Shown: positions 13,249 through 20,905 of the stretch, in pieces
Layout: the number at the start of each line of letters is the position of its first letter
How positions within the stretch are numbered: the stretch's first letter is position 1
Notes under the pieces: model-generated
Database searches by the model: none
Seen by the model: the letters and a program-made list of their open reading frames with translations, nothing else
Told to the model about the DNA's origin: nothing
NCBI GenBank assembly: GCA_964459495.1
Contig: CAYWNK010000047.1
Coordinates: forward strand, 1-28,816
Length of the DNA: 28,816 nt
Direction: 5' to 3'
From: CAYWNK01 sp964459495
GTDB lineage: Bacteria > Planctomycetota > UBA1135 > GCA-002686595
Program-made: the position numbers and the translations under genes

Positions 13249-15555
13249 ATGGGTAGCCCGGCAAAGGCGGGCTCCAGCGCCGAGGAGCAGGCCATGGTCC
13301 AGGCGGCGGATGGGGCGGAGTCCGCGCAGGTTCCCTCCGCCGAGCCCCCGCGCTTTGCCACGGTGGCTCTCCAGCGGCCCCTGCGCCGCGAGTGGACCTA
13401 TGGGCTTCCCGCCGACATGGCGGCTGATCTCGCGGTGGGCATGCGGGTCGCCGTGCCCCTGGGCCGTCGAAGGGAGGTGGGGGTCGTCGTCGGGCTGAGC
13501 ACGACCACGGACTTCGACACCAAGCGGGTGCGCCCGATCCAGGCCGTGCTTGACGATGAACCGGTGGTGGATGCGCCGCTACTCGGGTTGACACGTTGGC
13601 TGGCCGACTACTACGCCTGCGCCTGGGGTGAGGCCTTGGGAGCCATTCTTCCGGCCGCGCTCAAGCGCGAGCGGGGCCGGCGCATGCTCACCGTTGCCGA
13701 ACCCGTAGCCGGTGTGGGGCGGGAGGAACTCGCGGCGCTCGAGGAGAAGAGCCCCAAGCAGCACATCGTCCTGCGCACCCTGCTCGAGGCCAGCGGTCCG
13801 CTGGAGCGGCCCGAGCTGCTGCGCCGGCTGAACCTCACCGCGTCGCCGCTCGATACCCTCGTCAAGAAGGGCCTGGTCCAACTCACCAAGGTCGAGGCCC
13901 AGGTGGACGAGCTGCTCACGGGCGGCGAGCCCGATCGCACTCGTCCCGAGAAGCTGACGGAAGACCAGCAGGCGGCGGTTGAGGCGATGGGGGAGCGGCT
14001 CGCCGCGGGCGCTTTCGGCGCGTTCCTGCTCTACGGCGTGACGGGCAGCGGCAAAACCGAGGTGTACTTGCGGGTGATCGAGGATGCGCTAGCTCGGGGT
14101 CGCGGGGCGATCGTGCTGGTGCCGGAGATCGCGTTGACGCCCCAGACGGTGGGTTGGTTCCGCTCGCGCTTCGACGGCGTCGCGGTGCTGCACAGCCGAA
14201 TGAGTGACGGGCAGCGGCTCGACATGTGGCGCCGGGTCCAGCGCGGTGAGGCGCGGGTCGTGGTGGGGGCGCGTTCGGCGATTTTCGCGCCGGTGAAAAA
14301 CCTGGGCGTCATCGTCGTCGATGAGGAACACGAGCCCTCGTTCAAGCAGGGCAGCACACCGCGCTATCACGCTCGCGACGTGGCCGTCGCCCGGGCCCAC
14401 CGGGAGGGGGCGGTGTGCGTGCTGGGCTCGGCGACGCCCAGCCTGGAGAGCTGGGTCAACGCGGAGCGCGGGCGCTACATGCGCCTCGATCTGCGCGCGC
14501 GGGTGCACGGTGGCCCCATGCCGCCCGTCGAGATGGTCGATCTGCGCGGTCAGAAGGGCGGGGGGCTGTTCTCGCGGCCCCTGATGGATCGGCTGAAGGA
14601 GACCCTGGCCCGCAAGGAGCAGGCGATTCTGTTCCTCAACCGGCGCGGATTCTCACCGGTGCTGTGGTGCCGGGAGTGCCGCGATGTCCTGCGCTGCGTG
14701 AACTGCGACGTGGCGCTCACCTACCACCGCCGGCGCGAGCGCATGGTGTGCCACGCGTGCTGCGAGGAGTCGCGTCCACCCCAGGAATGCCCGTCGTGCA
14801 CGGCGCCGGCCCTGCGCTTTCTGGGCCAGGGATCAGAGAAGGTAGAGGCCGTGCTGCCCAAGGAGCTACCCGGCGTGCGGGTGGCGCGCATGGACTCGGA
14901 CACGATGCTGCGATCGGAGGACTACGAGCGCACTCTCAAGGCCTTTGGCGACGGCGAGATCGATGTGCTCATCGGTACCCAGATGATCGCGAAGGGGCTC
15001 GATTTTCCCCGGGTGACCTTGGTGGGCATCATCTCGGCCGACGCCTCCCTGCACCTGCCGGACTTTCGCGCGTCCGAGCGCACGTTCCAGCTCGTGTCCC
15101 AGGTGTCCGGCCGCGCCGGCCGCGGCGATCTGGAGGGGCGCATCGTGATCCAGACGATGGATCCCGAGGAGCCCACTCTGATCTGCGCCGCGCGCCACGA
15201 CTACCCCGGCTTCGTCCAGCGTGAGATCGGCGAGCGCACGGGCATTGCCTATCCGCCGTTCGGCCGCTTGTTGCGCGTGCTGATCGAAGACGAGGACGAG
15301 ACCAAGGTCGCGCAGACCGGCGCCCAGATCGCCGCCGCCCTGCGGGAGACGCTGCGCGAGCACGGCGCCCAGGTGCTCGGCCCCGCGCCCGCTCCGACGG
15401 CTCTCCTACGCCGGCGCCATCGCCATCACATCCTGGTGAAGGCCGGTCTCGAGGGCGACGCCATGGCCCACGCCAAGGGCCTGCTCTGGAAGATCGCCGA
15501 GTCTACGACGCGCCCGCGCATCTCGATCGACGTGGACCCCGTGCACATGCTTTGA
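13249..15555 (+). CDS. priA: Primosomal protein PriA, replication-restart helicase
   Basis: PriA recognises stalled forks and reloads the replicative helicase. From the ATG at 13249 the product is 768 residues, close to the family norm. After a variable 30-residue leader, the 3'-DNA-binding domain begins at FATVALQRPLRREWTYGLP. Helicase motifs follow: Walker A GVTGSGKTE (263-271), DEEH (358-361), GSATPSLES, RMDSDT, and IGTQMIAKGLDFP with QVSGRAGRGD. Eight cysteines between about 474 and 517 (CRECRDVLRCVNC, then CHACC and CPSC) form the zinc-binding insert. The open frame extends upstream over the MazG gene, but that part is out of frame with a real gene and unlikely to be translated. An ATG at 13294 is also possible. 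Confidence 0.95.
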   Translation: MGSPAKAGSSAEEQAMVQAADGAESAQVPSAEPPRFATVALQRPLRREWTYGLPADMAADLAVGMRVAVPLGRRREVGVVVGLSTTTDFDTKRVRPIQAVLDDEPVVDAPLLGLTRWLADYYACAWGEALGAILPAALKRERGRRMLTVAEPVAGVGREELAALEEKSPKQHIVLRTLLEASGPLERPELLRRLNLTASPLDTLVKKGLVQLTKVEAQVDELLTGGEPDRTRPEKLTEDQQAAVEAMGERLAAGAFGAFLLYGVTGSGKTEVYLRVIEDALARGRGAIVLVPEIALTPQTVGWFRSRFDGVAVLHSRMSDGQRLDMWRRVQRGEARVVVGARSAIFAPVKNLGVIVVDEEHEPSFKQGSTPRYHARDVAVARAHREGAVCVLGSATPSLESWVNAERGRYMRLDLRARVHGGPMPPVEMVDLRGQKGGGLFSRPLMDRLKETLARKEQAILFLNRRGFSPVLWCRECRDVLRCVNCDVALTYHRRRERMVCHACCEESRPPQECPSCTAPALRFLGQGSEKVEAVLPKELPGVRVARMDSDTMLRSEDYERTLKAFGDGEIDVLIGTQMIAKGLDFPRVTLVGIISADASLHLPDFRASERTFQLVSQVSGRAGRGDLEGRIVIQTMDPEEPTLICAARHDYPGFVQREIGERTGIAYPPFGRLLRVLIEDEDETKVAQTGAQIAAALRETLREHGAQVLGPAPAPTALLRRRHRHHILVKAGLEGDAMAHAKGLLWKIAESTTRPRISIDVDPVHML

Positions 15556-15672
15556 GCCCTGTTTCGTCACAGCTGGACGAAGGAAGGGGCTTGCCTCGCC
15601 CCAAGCCGGCAAGCGCCAAGCGCTGTGGGGGGGGTGATCCCGCTAGGCGAGTGCCCATCGACCAGCCTTGCT

Positions 15673-15678
15673 TAGAAT
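15673..15678 (+). promoter_or_regulatory. Possible -10 box giving a leaderless glsA transcript
   Basis: TAGAAT ends six bases before the glsA ATG, and no Shine-Dalgarno sequence is present. At that spacing transcription would start at or next to the start codon. No convincing -35 hexamer is visible. The same arrangement (TAG-x-x-T, 6-9 bases, start codon) is seen before the genes starting at 18753 and 22815. Confidence 0.4.
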
Positions 15679-15684
15679 GGGCCG

Positions 15685-16653
15685 ATGCACGATTTTCTCT
15701 GCGCGTTGCACCAGGAGCTCATGCCTATGCGCGAGGGGAAGCTCGCCGGGTACATTCCTCAGCTATGCGATGTGGATCCCGATCGCTTCGGGATCAGTGT
15801 GGCGACCGTGGACGGCCGCTTCTTCGAGGTTGGCGATCACGGGCAGCTGTTTACTTTGCAGTCGATCAGCAAGCCCTTGGTGTACGGCTTGGCGCTGGAG
15901 ACGGTAGACCCGGGGGCATTGGATGATCGTGTGAGTGTCGAACCCACGGGCGATCCTTTCAACTCGATCGTCAAGCTCGACAGCACCGCCCGGCCGCACA
16001 ATCCTCTGATCAACACCGGGGCCATCGCGGTGGCCGATCTGATCCGGGGCGAGGGGCTGGAAGATCGTTTCGCGAAGATCGCGGATGTGCTGGAGGGGTA
16101 CTTCGGCCGACCCGTCGAGGTCGATGAGGACGTCTATGCCTCGGAACGCCGGACCGGGGACCGCAACCGGGCGATCGCCCACCTGCTGCGCCAGTTCGGC
16201 CGTTTGGAAGGGCCCCTGGACGAGTCGCTGGATCTGTATTTCCGGCAGTGTTCTGTCGAGGTGTGCGCTCACGACTTGGCGCTGGCTGGGGCGACCTTGG
16301 CGCATGCCGGGGTGAACCCGGTGTCAGGGCGCCGTGTACTCAAAGACCGGCACGTGAGCTCGGTCCTCAGTTTGATGCTCTCTTGCGGGATGTACGACTA
16401 CTCCGGTCAGTGGGCGTATCGAGTGGGCTTGCCGGCCAAGAGCGGCGTGGGCGGAGGGGTCTGTGTCGTGGTGCCCGGGAAGATGGGAATCGGCGTGTAC
16501 AGTCCGCGGCTGGATGGGCGCGGAAACAGCGCCCGCGGGATCGCGGCGGTAGAAGCGATCAGTCAGCACTACGGCCTGCACATCTTCGGGCGGGACAGCC
16601 AGTGCGCGGCCTGGGATGGAGTAGGGGCGTCTCCCCCGGAAGACCGTGAGTGA
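15685..16653 (+). CDS. glsA: Glutaminase
   Basis: Glutaminase hydrolyses glutamine to glutamate and ammonia using a serine beta-lactamase-like fold. The 322-residue product carries the catalytic S60-x2-K63 (QSISKPL), the preceding GYIPQL segment, PTGDPFNSIVKL, PHNPLINTGAIAVADL, and the Tyr-containing MYDYSGQWAYRVGLPAKSGVGGG region. All are family signatures and the length is normal. It is separated from priA by 129 bases that hold a GC-rich hairpin (15586-15602) and a possible promoter, so it is probably its own transcript. A hairpin follows the stop directly. Confidence 0.95.
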   Translation: MHDFLCALHQELMPMREGKLAGYIPQLCDVDPDRFGISVATVDGRFFEVGDHGQLFTLQSISKPLVYGLALETVDPGALDDRVSVEPTGDPFNSIVKLDSTARPHNPLINTGAIAVADLIRGEGLEDRFAKIADVLEGYFGRPVEVDEDVYASERRTGDRNRAIAHLLRQFGRLEGPLDESLDLYFRQCSVEVCAHDLALAGATLAHAGVNPVSGRRVLKDRHVSSVLSLMLSCGMYDYSGQWAYRVGLPAKSGVGGGVCVVVPGKMGIGVYSPRLDGRGNSARGIAAVEAISQHYGLHIFGRDSQCAAWDGVGASPPEDRE

Positions 16654-16670
16654 CAAGGCATAGCGCCTTG
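16654..16670 (+). terminator. Hairpin directly after glsA
   Basis: CAAGGC and GCCTTG form a perfect 6-bp stem around ATAGC, starting at the base after the glsA stop. The sequence after it (GCATTTGC) is only weakly T-rich, so termination is plausible but not certain. Confidence 0.45.
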
Positions 16671-17125
16671 GCATTTGCAAAAACGGAGGTGGGCAAGGGC
16701 CCTGGCCCAAGCCCCGAAGGGATGCGTACTCTTCACGCGGCCACGCCGCCCGATTGCACAGTGCCGTCACTATCCCATTTCCACTTCGCAACGGCGTTTA
16801 GCTCAACGGGGGGGCCCACTCCGGTCGGAGCGAGGCCGGTCGCTTGGCAAGGGATCCAGCGACCACGGAGTCCGCGGACTTTGGGGGTCGAGATAGGGAT
16901 CTTGTTGTGGCTTGAAGTGGGGCACCCCTCCTAGACCACGAAGTGCAAGACCATGCCTTGGGGGGGCGGCGGCTAGGCTTAGCAAAGTCCCTACAAGTTT
17001 GCCGGTCTCTCTGGCTGGACTTGCCCGTAGAGACGCTCCAGAGGCCCAACTTCAAGCGGGCCCCCCTTACCCCGTGCCGCAGGCCGGCAAGCTACTGATC
17101 GGCAATCGCCGACTCCCCGTAATCT
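16671..17125. other. 455-base non-coding stretch with nested inverted repeats
   Basis: I find no credible gene here. Several perfect inverted repeats stand out: ACTCCG (16818-16823) with CGGAGT (16866-16871), enclosing GGTCGCT (16838-16844) with AGCGACC (16858-16864); GGACTTTG (16876-16883) with CAAAGTCC (16983-16990), enclosing TGGCTTG (16908-16914) against CAAGACCA (16946-16953, one bulge); and TCGGC (17099-17103) with GCCGA (17108-17112), just before the next gene's start. The region probably also holds the promoter of the secreted-protein gene, for which TAGGCT or GATAGG boxes are weak candidates. A structured small RNA or long mRNA leader is possible. Confidence 0.5.
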
Positions 17126-18034
17126 ATGTCCATCTCACCGCTCTACTCGATCCTTGCTCTCGCCATGACAGCAGCGGCCGCTACCGCTCAAACACGCATG
17201 GTGCGGGTTGACGAGAATAGCACCGAAGTGACCATCCGGAACTTCAGCACGACCACTACGGTCAACACCGCTGGCTTTTTCATGTGCCGGGAGCCGTTCA
17301 CCTACCAGGCGATGTCTGCCTTGACGATCGTCTCTGGCGATTTGATGCTCTCCCCGGGCGAAGAGGTGACCGTTGTGTACGGCTTTGTGCCCGGCGCTGG
17401 TGGCGTTGGCCTCTATGCCAACAACGCTGGCTTCGGCAACGCCAACAACCTGCTGGACTATGTTCAGTATGGCGGAGTCTCTGGCTTCCGCGAACCCGTT
17501 GCGGTAGCGGCTGGCATCTGGACTGCGAACACCTTTGCCAGTGGAAGTTCTGGCCCGTACACCTACAGCGGTGACGGGATCAACGACAACGGCGCTGACT
17601 TTTGGTCCGCGGGTTTTGGTGCCAACTACTGTGGCCCGGCCGTGCCTAACTCCAGCGGCATGTCAGGGGTCCTCTCGGGATCTGGCAGCTCCGCTGTGGC
17701 TGACAATGACGTGACCCTTACGGCGTCCAACTTGCCTGTCAATCAGTTCGGATTCCTGGTCGCCTCTCAGACGCAGGGCTTTGTTGTGACTCCGGGTGGC
17801 TCCCAGGGCAATCTGTGCTTGGGCGGGGCGATTGGTCGCTTCAACAACATGATCATGAACACGGGTTCGAGCGGTAGCTACAGCATCGTCTTGGACTTGA
17901 ACGCTATCCCGCAGCCCAGCGGTCCGGTTGCTGTGATGCCCGGCGAGACGTTCAACTTCCAGGGATGGTTCCGAGACAACAACCCGGCCAGTACTTCGAA
18001 CTTCACGGACGGCCTTAGCGTCACCTTCAACTGA
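17126..18034 (+). CDS. Secreted protein of unknown function with a planctomycete-type C-terminal module
   Basis: The 302-residue product begins with a signal peptide (SILALAMTAAAATA, likely cut after residue 21, before Gln). The mature part is rich in Gly, Ser, Thr and Asn, with few charged residues, as in extracellular beta-sandwich proteins. The last 130 or so residues, from YCGPAVPNSSG, contain QFGFLVAS, GNLCLGGAIGRF, ETFNFQGWFRD and NFTDGLSVTF. The same pattern ends the secreted protein at 22907-24316. I know this module as a recurrent tail of secreted planctomycete proteins, but its role is not established; cell-surface attachment or sorting is a guess. No enzyme motif is visible. The start has no Shine-Dalgarno sequence. 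Confidence 0.75.
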   Translation: MSISPLYSILALAMTAAAATAQTRMVRVDENSTEVTIRNFSTTTTVNTAGFFMCREPFTYQAMSALTIVSGDLMLSPGEEVTVVYGFVPGAGGVGLYANNAGFGNANNLLDYVQYGGVSGFREPVAVAAGIWTANTFASGSSGPYTYSGDGINDNGADFWSAGFGANYCGPAVPNSSGMSGVLSGSGSSAVADNDVTLTASNLPVNQFGFLVASQTQGFVVTPGGSQGNLCLGGAIGRFNNMIMNTGSSGSYSIVLDLNAIPQPSGPVAVMPGETFNFQGWFRDNNPASTSNFTDGLSVTFN

Positions 18035-18108
18035 TGCGGAGCGACCAGCCAAGCACCCGGCGCTTCGGCTTCGGATTGCTTTGAGTTGATCGCCGGATCG
18101 ATTGGTTT

Positions 18109-18159
18109 GCTGCGCCCCTGCGCTGCGATGCTGCGAGAGCATCCGCGCGGGGGCGCAGC
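18109..18159. other. Strong 51-base stem-loop after the secreted-protein gene
   Basis: GCTGCGCCCC (18109-18118) pairs perfectly with GGGGCGCAGC (18150-18159), then GCGC with GCGC, then GATGCT (18127-18132) with AGCATC (18138-18143) around a GCGAG loop. It begins 75 bases after the stop of the secreted-protein gene. There is no T-run, so it may be a processing or stability element, or a terminator that does not need one. Confidence 0.5.
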
Positions 18160-18292
18160 CATAGGTGCGCTCCTTGCGTGTATGGCGTTGGGTCGAGGAG
18201 GGCCTGGCCCCACGGATTCCAGGGAACCCTGGTCAGTCTGATGGACGCGGATTGCCATCGGGTCGGCGCTGCTCGCATTGGAGGCGTTCACG

Positions 18293-18406
18293 CTAGACCG
18301 GGCGATTCATGGGGATTCGCATCAGAGCGTGGGAGCAGGTCATTCTCGACAAGGAGCGACCTGTTCCGGCGCCCTGACGCAAATCCTGTTGGGCGACTCG
18401 GGCTAG
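18293..18406. repeat. Palindromic repeat, copy A
   Basis: An imperfect palindrome of about 114 bases bounded by CTAG at both ends (18293-18296 and 18403-18406). The inner arms CAGAGCGTGGGA (18323-18334) and TCCGGCGCCCTG (18365-18376) pair with two mismatches and one G-T, and GGTC/GACC (18338-18341 with 18358-18361) extends the stem. The centre GTCATTCTCGAC (18339-18350) is identical in copy C. The left arm at 18306-18329 matches the reverse complement of the right arm of copy C at 21 of 24 positions by eye. Confidence 0.7.
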
Positions 18407-18752
18407 ATCGTCTGGAGTCGGTTTCTCTCGAAGCCTGCTCACCTGCAAGAAACCCCAAGCCAGCGGAGCAAGGGGGCTCCTCATGGGCCCTTTCTCCTGG
18501 CCCTACTCCGAGCGCAGCCCACTTGGCAGCGCAGGGGCAGGCCGCAGATCCAGCCTTGTGCTTGGCGTACAGCTCACTCCCAGTTCGGATGCCCTATCCC
18601 GCAGGCGGCGACCGATCTTCCGGAGGGCAAGCGGAGCGCCGCGCGCATCCCCCGTGGTTTCTTTTCCATCGGGGTTCCTGGGCCGATTCGTAGGGACTGG
18701 TGAGCTGCTTGCGAACTGGTCGCCGCCCCCTTCGCCTGATAGGGTGCGTTGG

Positions 18753-19799
18753 ATGTCCGCCCAGGAAGCACGAACACCGCCCCTTCGGTTCCTGCTCTAC
18801 GCCACACTTTCGTATTCGTTCCCCGTCCTGCGCCCCATCCAGGCAGAGCTCCAGCGGCGCGGTCATCGGGTGGCGTGGTTCCTGCCCGATCGCAGCGAAG
18901 CACAGCGCTTCCTGCGCCCAGAGGAAGAGCGGCTCCCGGACGCCGACGCTGTGATGGCATTCGATGCCCATGCTCTGATCGCGCCGGGCAACAAGATCCC
19001 GAGCTTCTTTCCTGGCATAAAGGTCCAAGTCTTTCACGGCTTCGACTCGGGCAAGAAGGGCAAGTTCCGGATCCGCGGCACCTTCGATCTGTATTGCACA
19101 CAGGGGCCCCTGACCACGCGAGGATTCGAGGCTCAGCGAGAGCGCAAAGGAACCTTTGAGGTGCGGGAGACCGGTTGGTCCAAGCTGGATTCCCTGTTCA
19201 CTCCACAGCCTGCTCCAGTGGAGTTTCCAAGTTCGAAGAAGCTGATCCTGTACGCCCCGACGTTCTCCCCTCGATTGACCAGCACAGGGGATCTGCTGCC
19301 TGAGATTCAGCGCCTGAGCCAGGGCGGCGAATGGAACTGGCTCGTCAAACTGCACCCGAAGGCTACCCAGGAGGAGGCGCGGCAGTACAAGGCACTGGAC
19401 TGCGATGCGCTGCGGTTCGTCGAGACCGATGCGATCGTGCCCTTGCTGCAAGCGGCGGATGTCCTGCTATCCGATACTTCCTCGATCCTGACCGAGTTTG
19501 CCCTGTTGGGCAAACCAGTGGTCAGCTATCGAGGTCGCCGGCCGGCCGATTGGGTCCTGGCCTTCGATGCAGCGCAGCAACTGGAGGAATGCCTGCGCAT
19601 AGCCCTCTCTCGTCCACCGGAACTCCAGGAGCATTTGGCCCGCCACGGACGCGAGGCTCACCCCTACGACGACGGCAAGTCCAGCGAGAGAACTGTGGAT
19701 GCCATCGAAAGCCTGATCGAGCGGGGAACCGAGCATCTGGCACCCAAGCCCAGGAACTGGTTCCGCCGCTGGAAGATGCGCAGACGCCTGCTGTCTTAG
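18753..19799 (+). CDS. CDP-glycerol glycerophosphotransferase-like protein (TagB/TagF family)
   Basis: The 348-residue product resembles the TagB/TagF family, which transfers glycerol phosphate or related groups to wall or surface glycans. The N-terminus has a Rossmann-like start (RFLLYATLSYSFPVLRPIQAEL). FHGFDSGKKGKF, VRETGWSKLD, LILYAPTFSPR, WLVKLHPKA, LLQAADVLLSDTSSILTEFALLGKPVVSY and HPYDDGKSSERTVDAI are the family's GT-B-type motifs in the right order. The ATG at 18753 is chosen because the frame upstream is featureless; TAGGGT seven bases before suggests a leaderless mRNA. It lies between palindrome copies A and B and faces a kinase-like gene, suggesting a small surface-polysaccharide locus. 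The true acceptor is unknown. Confidence 0.8.
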   Translation: MSAQEARTPPLRFLLYATLSYSFPVLRPIQAELQRRGHRVAWFLPDRSEAQRFLRPEEERLPDADAVMAFDAHALIAPGNKIPSFFPGIKVQVFHGFDSGKKGKFRIRGTFDLYCTQGPLTTRGFEAQRERKGTFEVRETGWSKLDSLFTPQPAPVEFPSSKKLILYAPTFSPRLTSTGDLLPEIQRLSQGGEWNWLVKLHPKATQEEARQYKALDCDALRFVETDAIVPLLQAADVLLSDTSSILTEFALLGKPVVSYRGRRPADWVLAFDAAQQLEECLRIALSRPPELQEHLARHGREAHPYDDGKSSERTVDAIESLIERGTEHLAPKPRNWFRRWKMRRRLLS

Positions 19800-19808
19800 C
19801 GCGCATCA

Positions 19809-19913
19809 TTCCTCAGGACTCGCGTCAGGGCGTCGGAACTGGTCACCCGTGTTCGAACGCGAACGACCTGCTCCGACGCCCTGGTTGGAACCTTCACGAC
19901 TCACCCGGGCTAG
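19809..19913. repeat. Palindromic repeat, copy B, between two converging genes
   Basis: The best-preserved palindrome: CAGGGCGTCGGA (19826-19837) pairs perfectly with TCCGACGCCCTG (19872-19883), then GGTC with GACC (19841-19844 with 19865-19868), then GTTCG with CGAAC around an AACG loop (19851-19864). Outside this, imperfect arms continue on both sides, ending in the CGGGCTAG also seen at the edge of copy A. The right arm contains the stop codon of the minus-strand kinase-like gene. Its place between converging genes would suit a two-way terminator, but there are no T-runs. Confidence 0.75.
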
Positions 19914-20655
19914 GCATTCCTCTACCCCGTGCCTGGTCTCGTCGGATGAAGTGCTGCGCGCTTAGTCGAACGAGGTGGATGCGGATCCAGCCTAGGTCGC
20001 GAATGCTGGAGAAGTAGTAGCTGCAAAAAGTCCCGTACAAGTCGTTCCTGCGATCCAGGAGCTTGCGGCGGATCTTGTAGAGCTCTCTTCCCATGTAGTA
20101 GTAGAGCAAGGGGTTGCCCCGCTTGAAGGTTCGCGCCTTGCTGAAGTCAAAGATCTGCAGATCGCCCTGATCGGACAGGAGCATGTTGTCCAGGGAGGAG
20201 TCATTGGTGACGACCCGCCTCCGATGAAACTCGGCAAGCGTCACCGCCAGTTTCTCCAGGAGTTGATCATCGACCTCTGCTGGTGTTTCGCCAGTGACGT
20301 ACTCCTTGGTGAGGACGCAGATGGCTTGGCCTTGTGCATCCACGCCGTAGTGGTACCCATAGCTTCTGGGAACGCGCAGGCCTTCTAGCTGCCTGAGGGC
20401 TCTGTCCTCGAACTTCCACGAATGCCTGCGATCCCGCAACTCCGAGTCCAGCAGGTACACCTTTTCCACGAGGATCGCCTTGCGAACGAACACTTGGCGA
20501 TGCACATCGCGTTGATCATCCCTCTTGATTTGGAGCACACCGTCGACCCCATGCGGGGGCGTGGATGCTTGATCGCGATCGATGGGGGGCGGCTGGTCGT
20601 CGGGGGAACGATCCGGCTCCGGCAGCGGTCCGCCGGAATTCGCTATCGAATCCAT
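19894..20655 (-). CDS. Small kinase-fold protein, LPS/Kdo-kinase-like
   Basis: The 253-residue product looks like a reduced protein-kinase-fold enzyme of the type that phosphorylates sugars of surface glycans (WaaP/KdkA-like). The visible core is LAEFHRRRVVTNDSSLDNMLLSDQGDLQIFDFSKA (about residues 148-182): a catalytic-loop-like Asp and Asn, then DFS in place of DFG. Upstream, VLTKEYVTGETP would be the hinge strand. The N-terminal 30 residues are Pro/Asp-rich and probably disordered, so a later start is possible. It converges with the TagB-like gene, and both could decorate the same surface polymer. The exact substrate cannot be told; a YrbL- or Bud32-like protein is the main alternative. Confidence 0.65.
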   Translation of the reverse strand: MDSIANSGGPLPEPDRSPDDQPPPIDRDQASTPPHGVDGVLQIKRDDQRDVHRQVFVRKAILVEKVYLLDSELRDRRHSWKFEDRALRQLEGLRVPRSYGYHYGVDAQGQAICVLTKEYVTGETPAEVDDQLLEKLAVTLAEFHRRRVVTNDSSLDNMLLSDQGDLQIFDFSKARTFKRGNPLLYYYMGRELYKIRRKLLDRRNDLYGTFCSYYFSSIRDLGWIRIHLVRLSAQHFIRRDQARGRGMPSPGES

Positions 20656-20833
20656 GACACAACCAGGGGGTACTTGATCTCCATCGAAACCAACTCAAAC
20701 GCCATGCGCAGCAATCGCATCCAAGTGATTCGTGTTCGGACTTGGGCGCCTTGCCCCGATCCCGTGCGCTGGGGGACTCGGGCCGGTCGGGACCCCGCCT
20801 CCGGGTGCAACGCCCGGGATCGAGGGGAAGACA

Positions 20834-20888
20834 GTCATTCTCGACCACGAACGAGCTTTTTCGGCGCTCTGTTGGGAATCCTCATGAA
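20834..20888. repeat. Palindromic repeat, copy C, partial
   Basis: The centre GTCATTCTCGAC (20834-20845) is identical to copy A, and the right arm (20861-20888, TCGGCGCTCTGTTGGGAATC and onward to CATGAA) matches the family. The left arm is strongly decayed or replaced: the sequence before 20834 pairs only weakly. The copy lies between the minus-strand carA 3' end and the start of the minus-strand kinase-like gene. Confidence 0.6.
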
Positions 20889-20905
20889 CCAGGCGCACGA
20901 GCCCA

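Larger units (their letters stand above)
18035..18752. other. 718-base non-coding stretch before the TagB-like gene
   Basis: No convincing gene is present; the frame in phase with the next gene stays open back to 18483 but reads as Arg/Ser/Pro-rich sequence with no recognisable motif. The stretch holds a very strong stem-loop (18109-18159), palindromic repeat copy A (18293-18406), a 7-bp inverted repeat GGTTTCT/AGAAACC (18420-18426 with 18448-18454), a small hairpin GGAGC/GCTCC (18465-18480), and a possible -10 box TAGGGT at 18740-18745, seven bases before the next start codon. Confidence 0.55.

Noticed and set aside
16793..16866. A tRNA-like start (TTTAGCTCAACGGGG) in the gap after glsA
   Set aside because: Only the D-arm resembles a tRNA. 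There is no matching acceptor stem, no anticodon arm and no T-arm GTTCGA at the right distance.
18483..18752. A 90-residue N-terminal extension of the TagB-like gene
   Set aside because: Its sequence is Arg/Ser/Pro-rich with no motif, while a -10-like box and ATG sit at the point where family similarity begins.
18293..20888. Integron attC sites as an explanation of the palindromic repeats
   Set aside because: GTTGGG-like ends occur in places, but the paired 7-base core sites (RYYYAAC and GTTRRRY) are not present at both ends, and the genes between the copies point in opposite directions.
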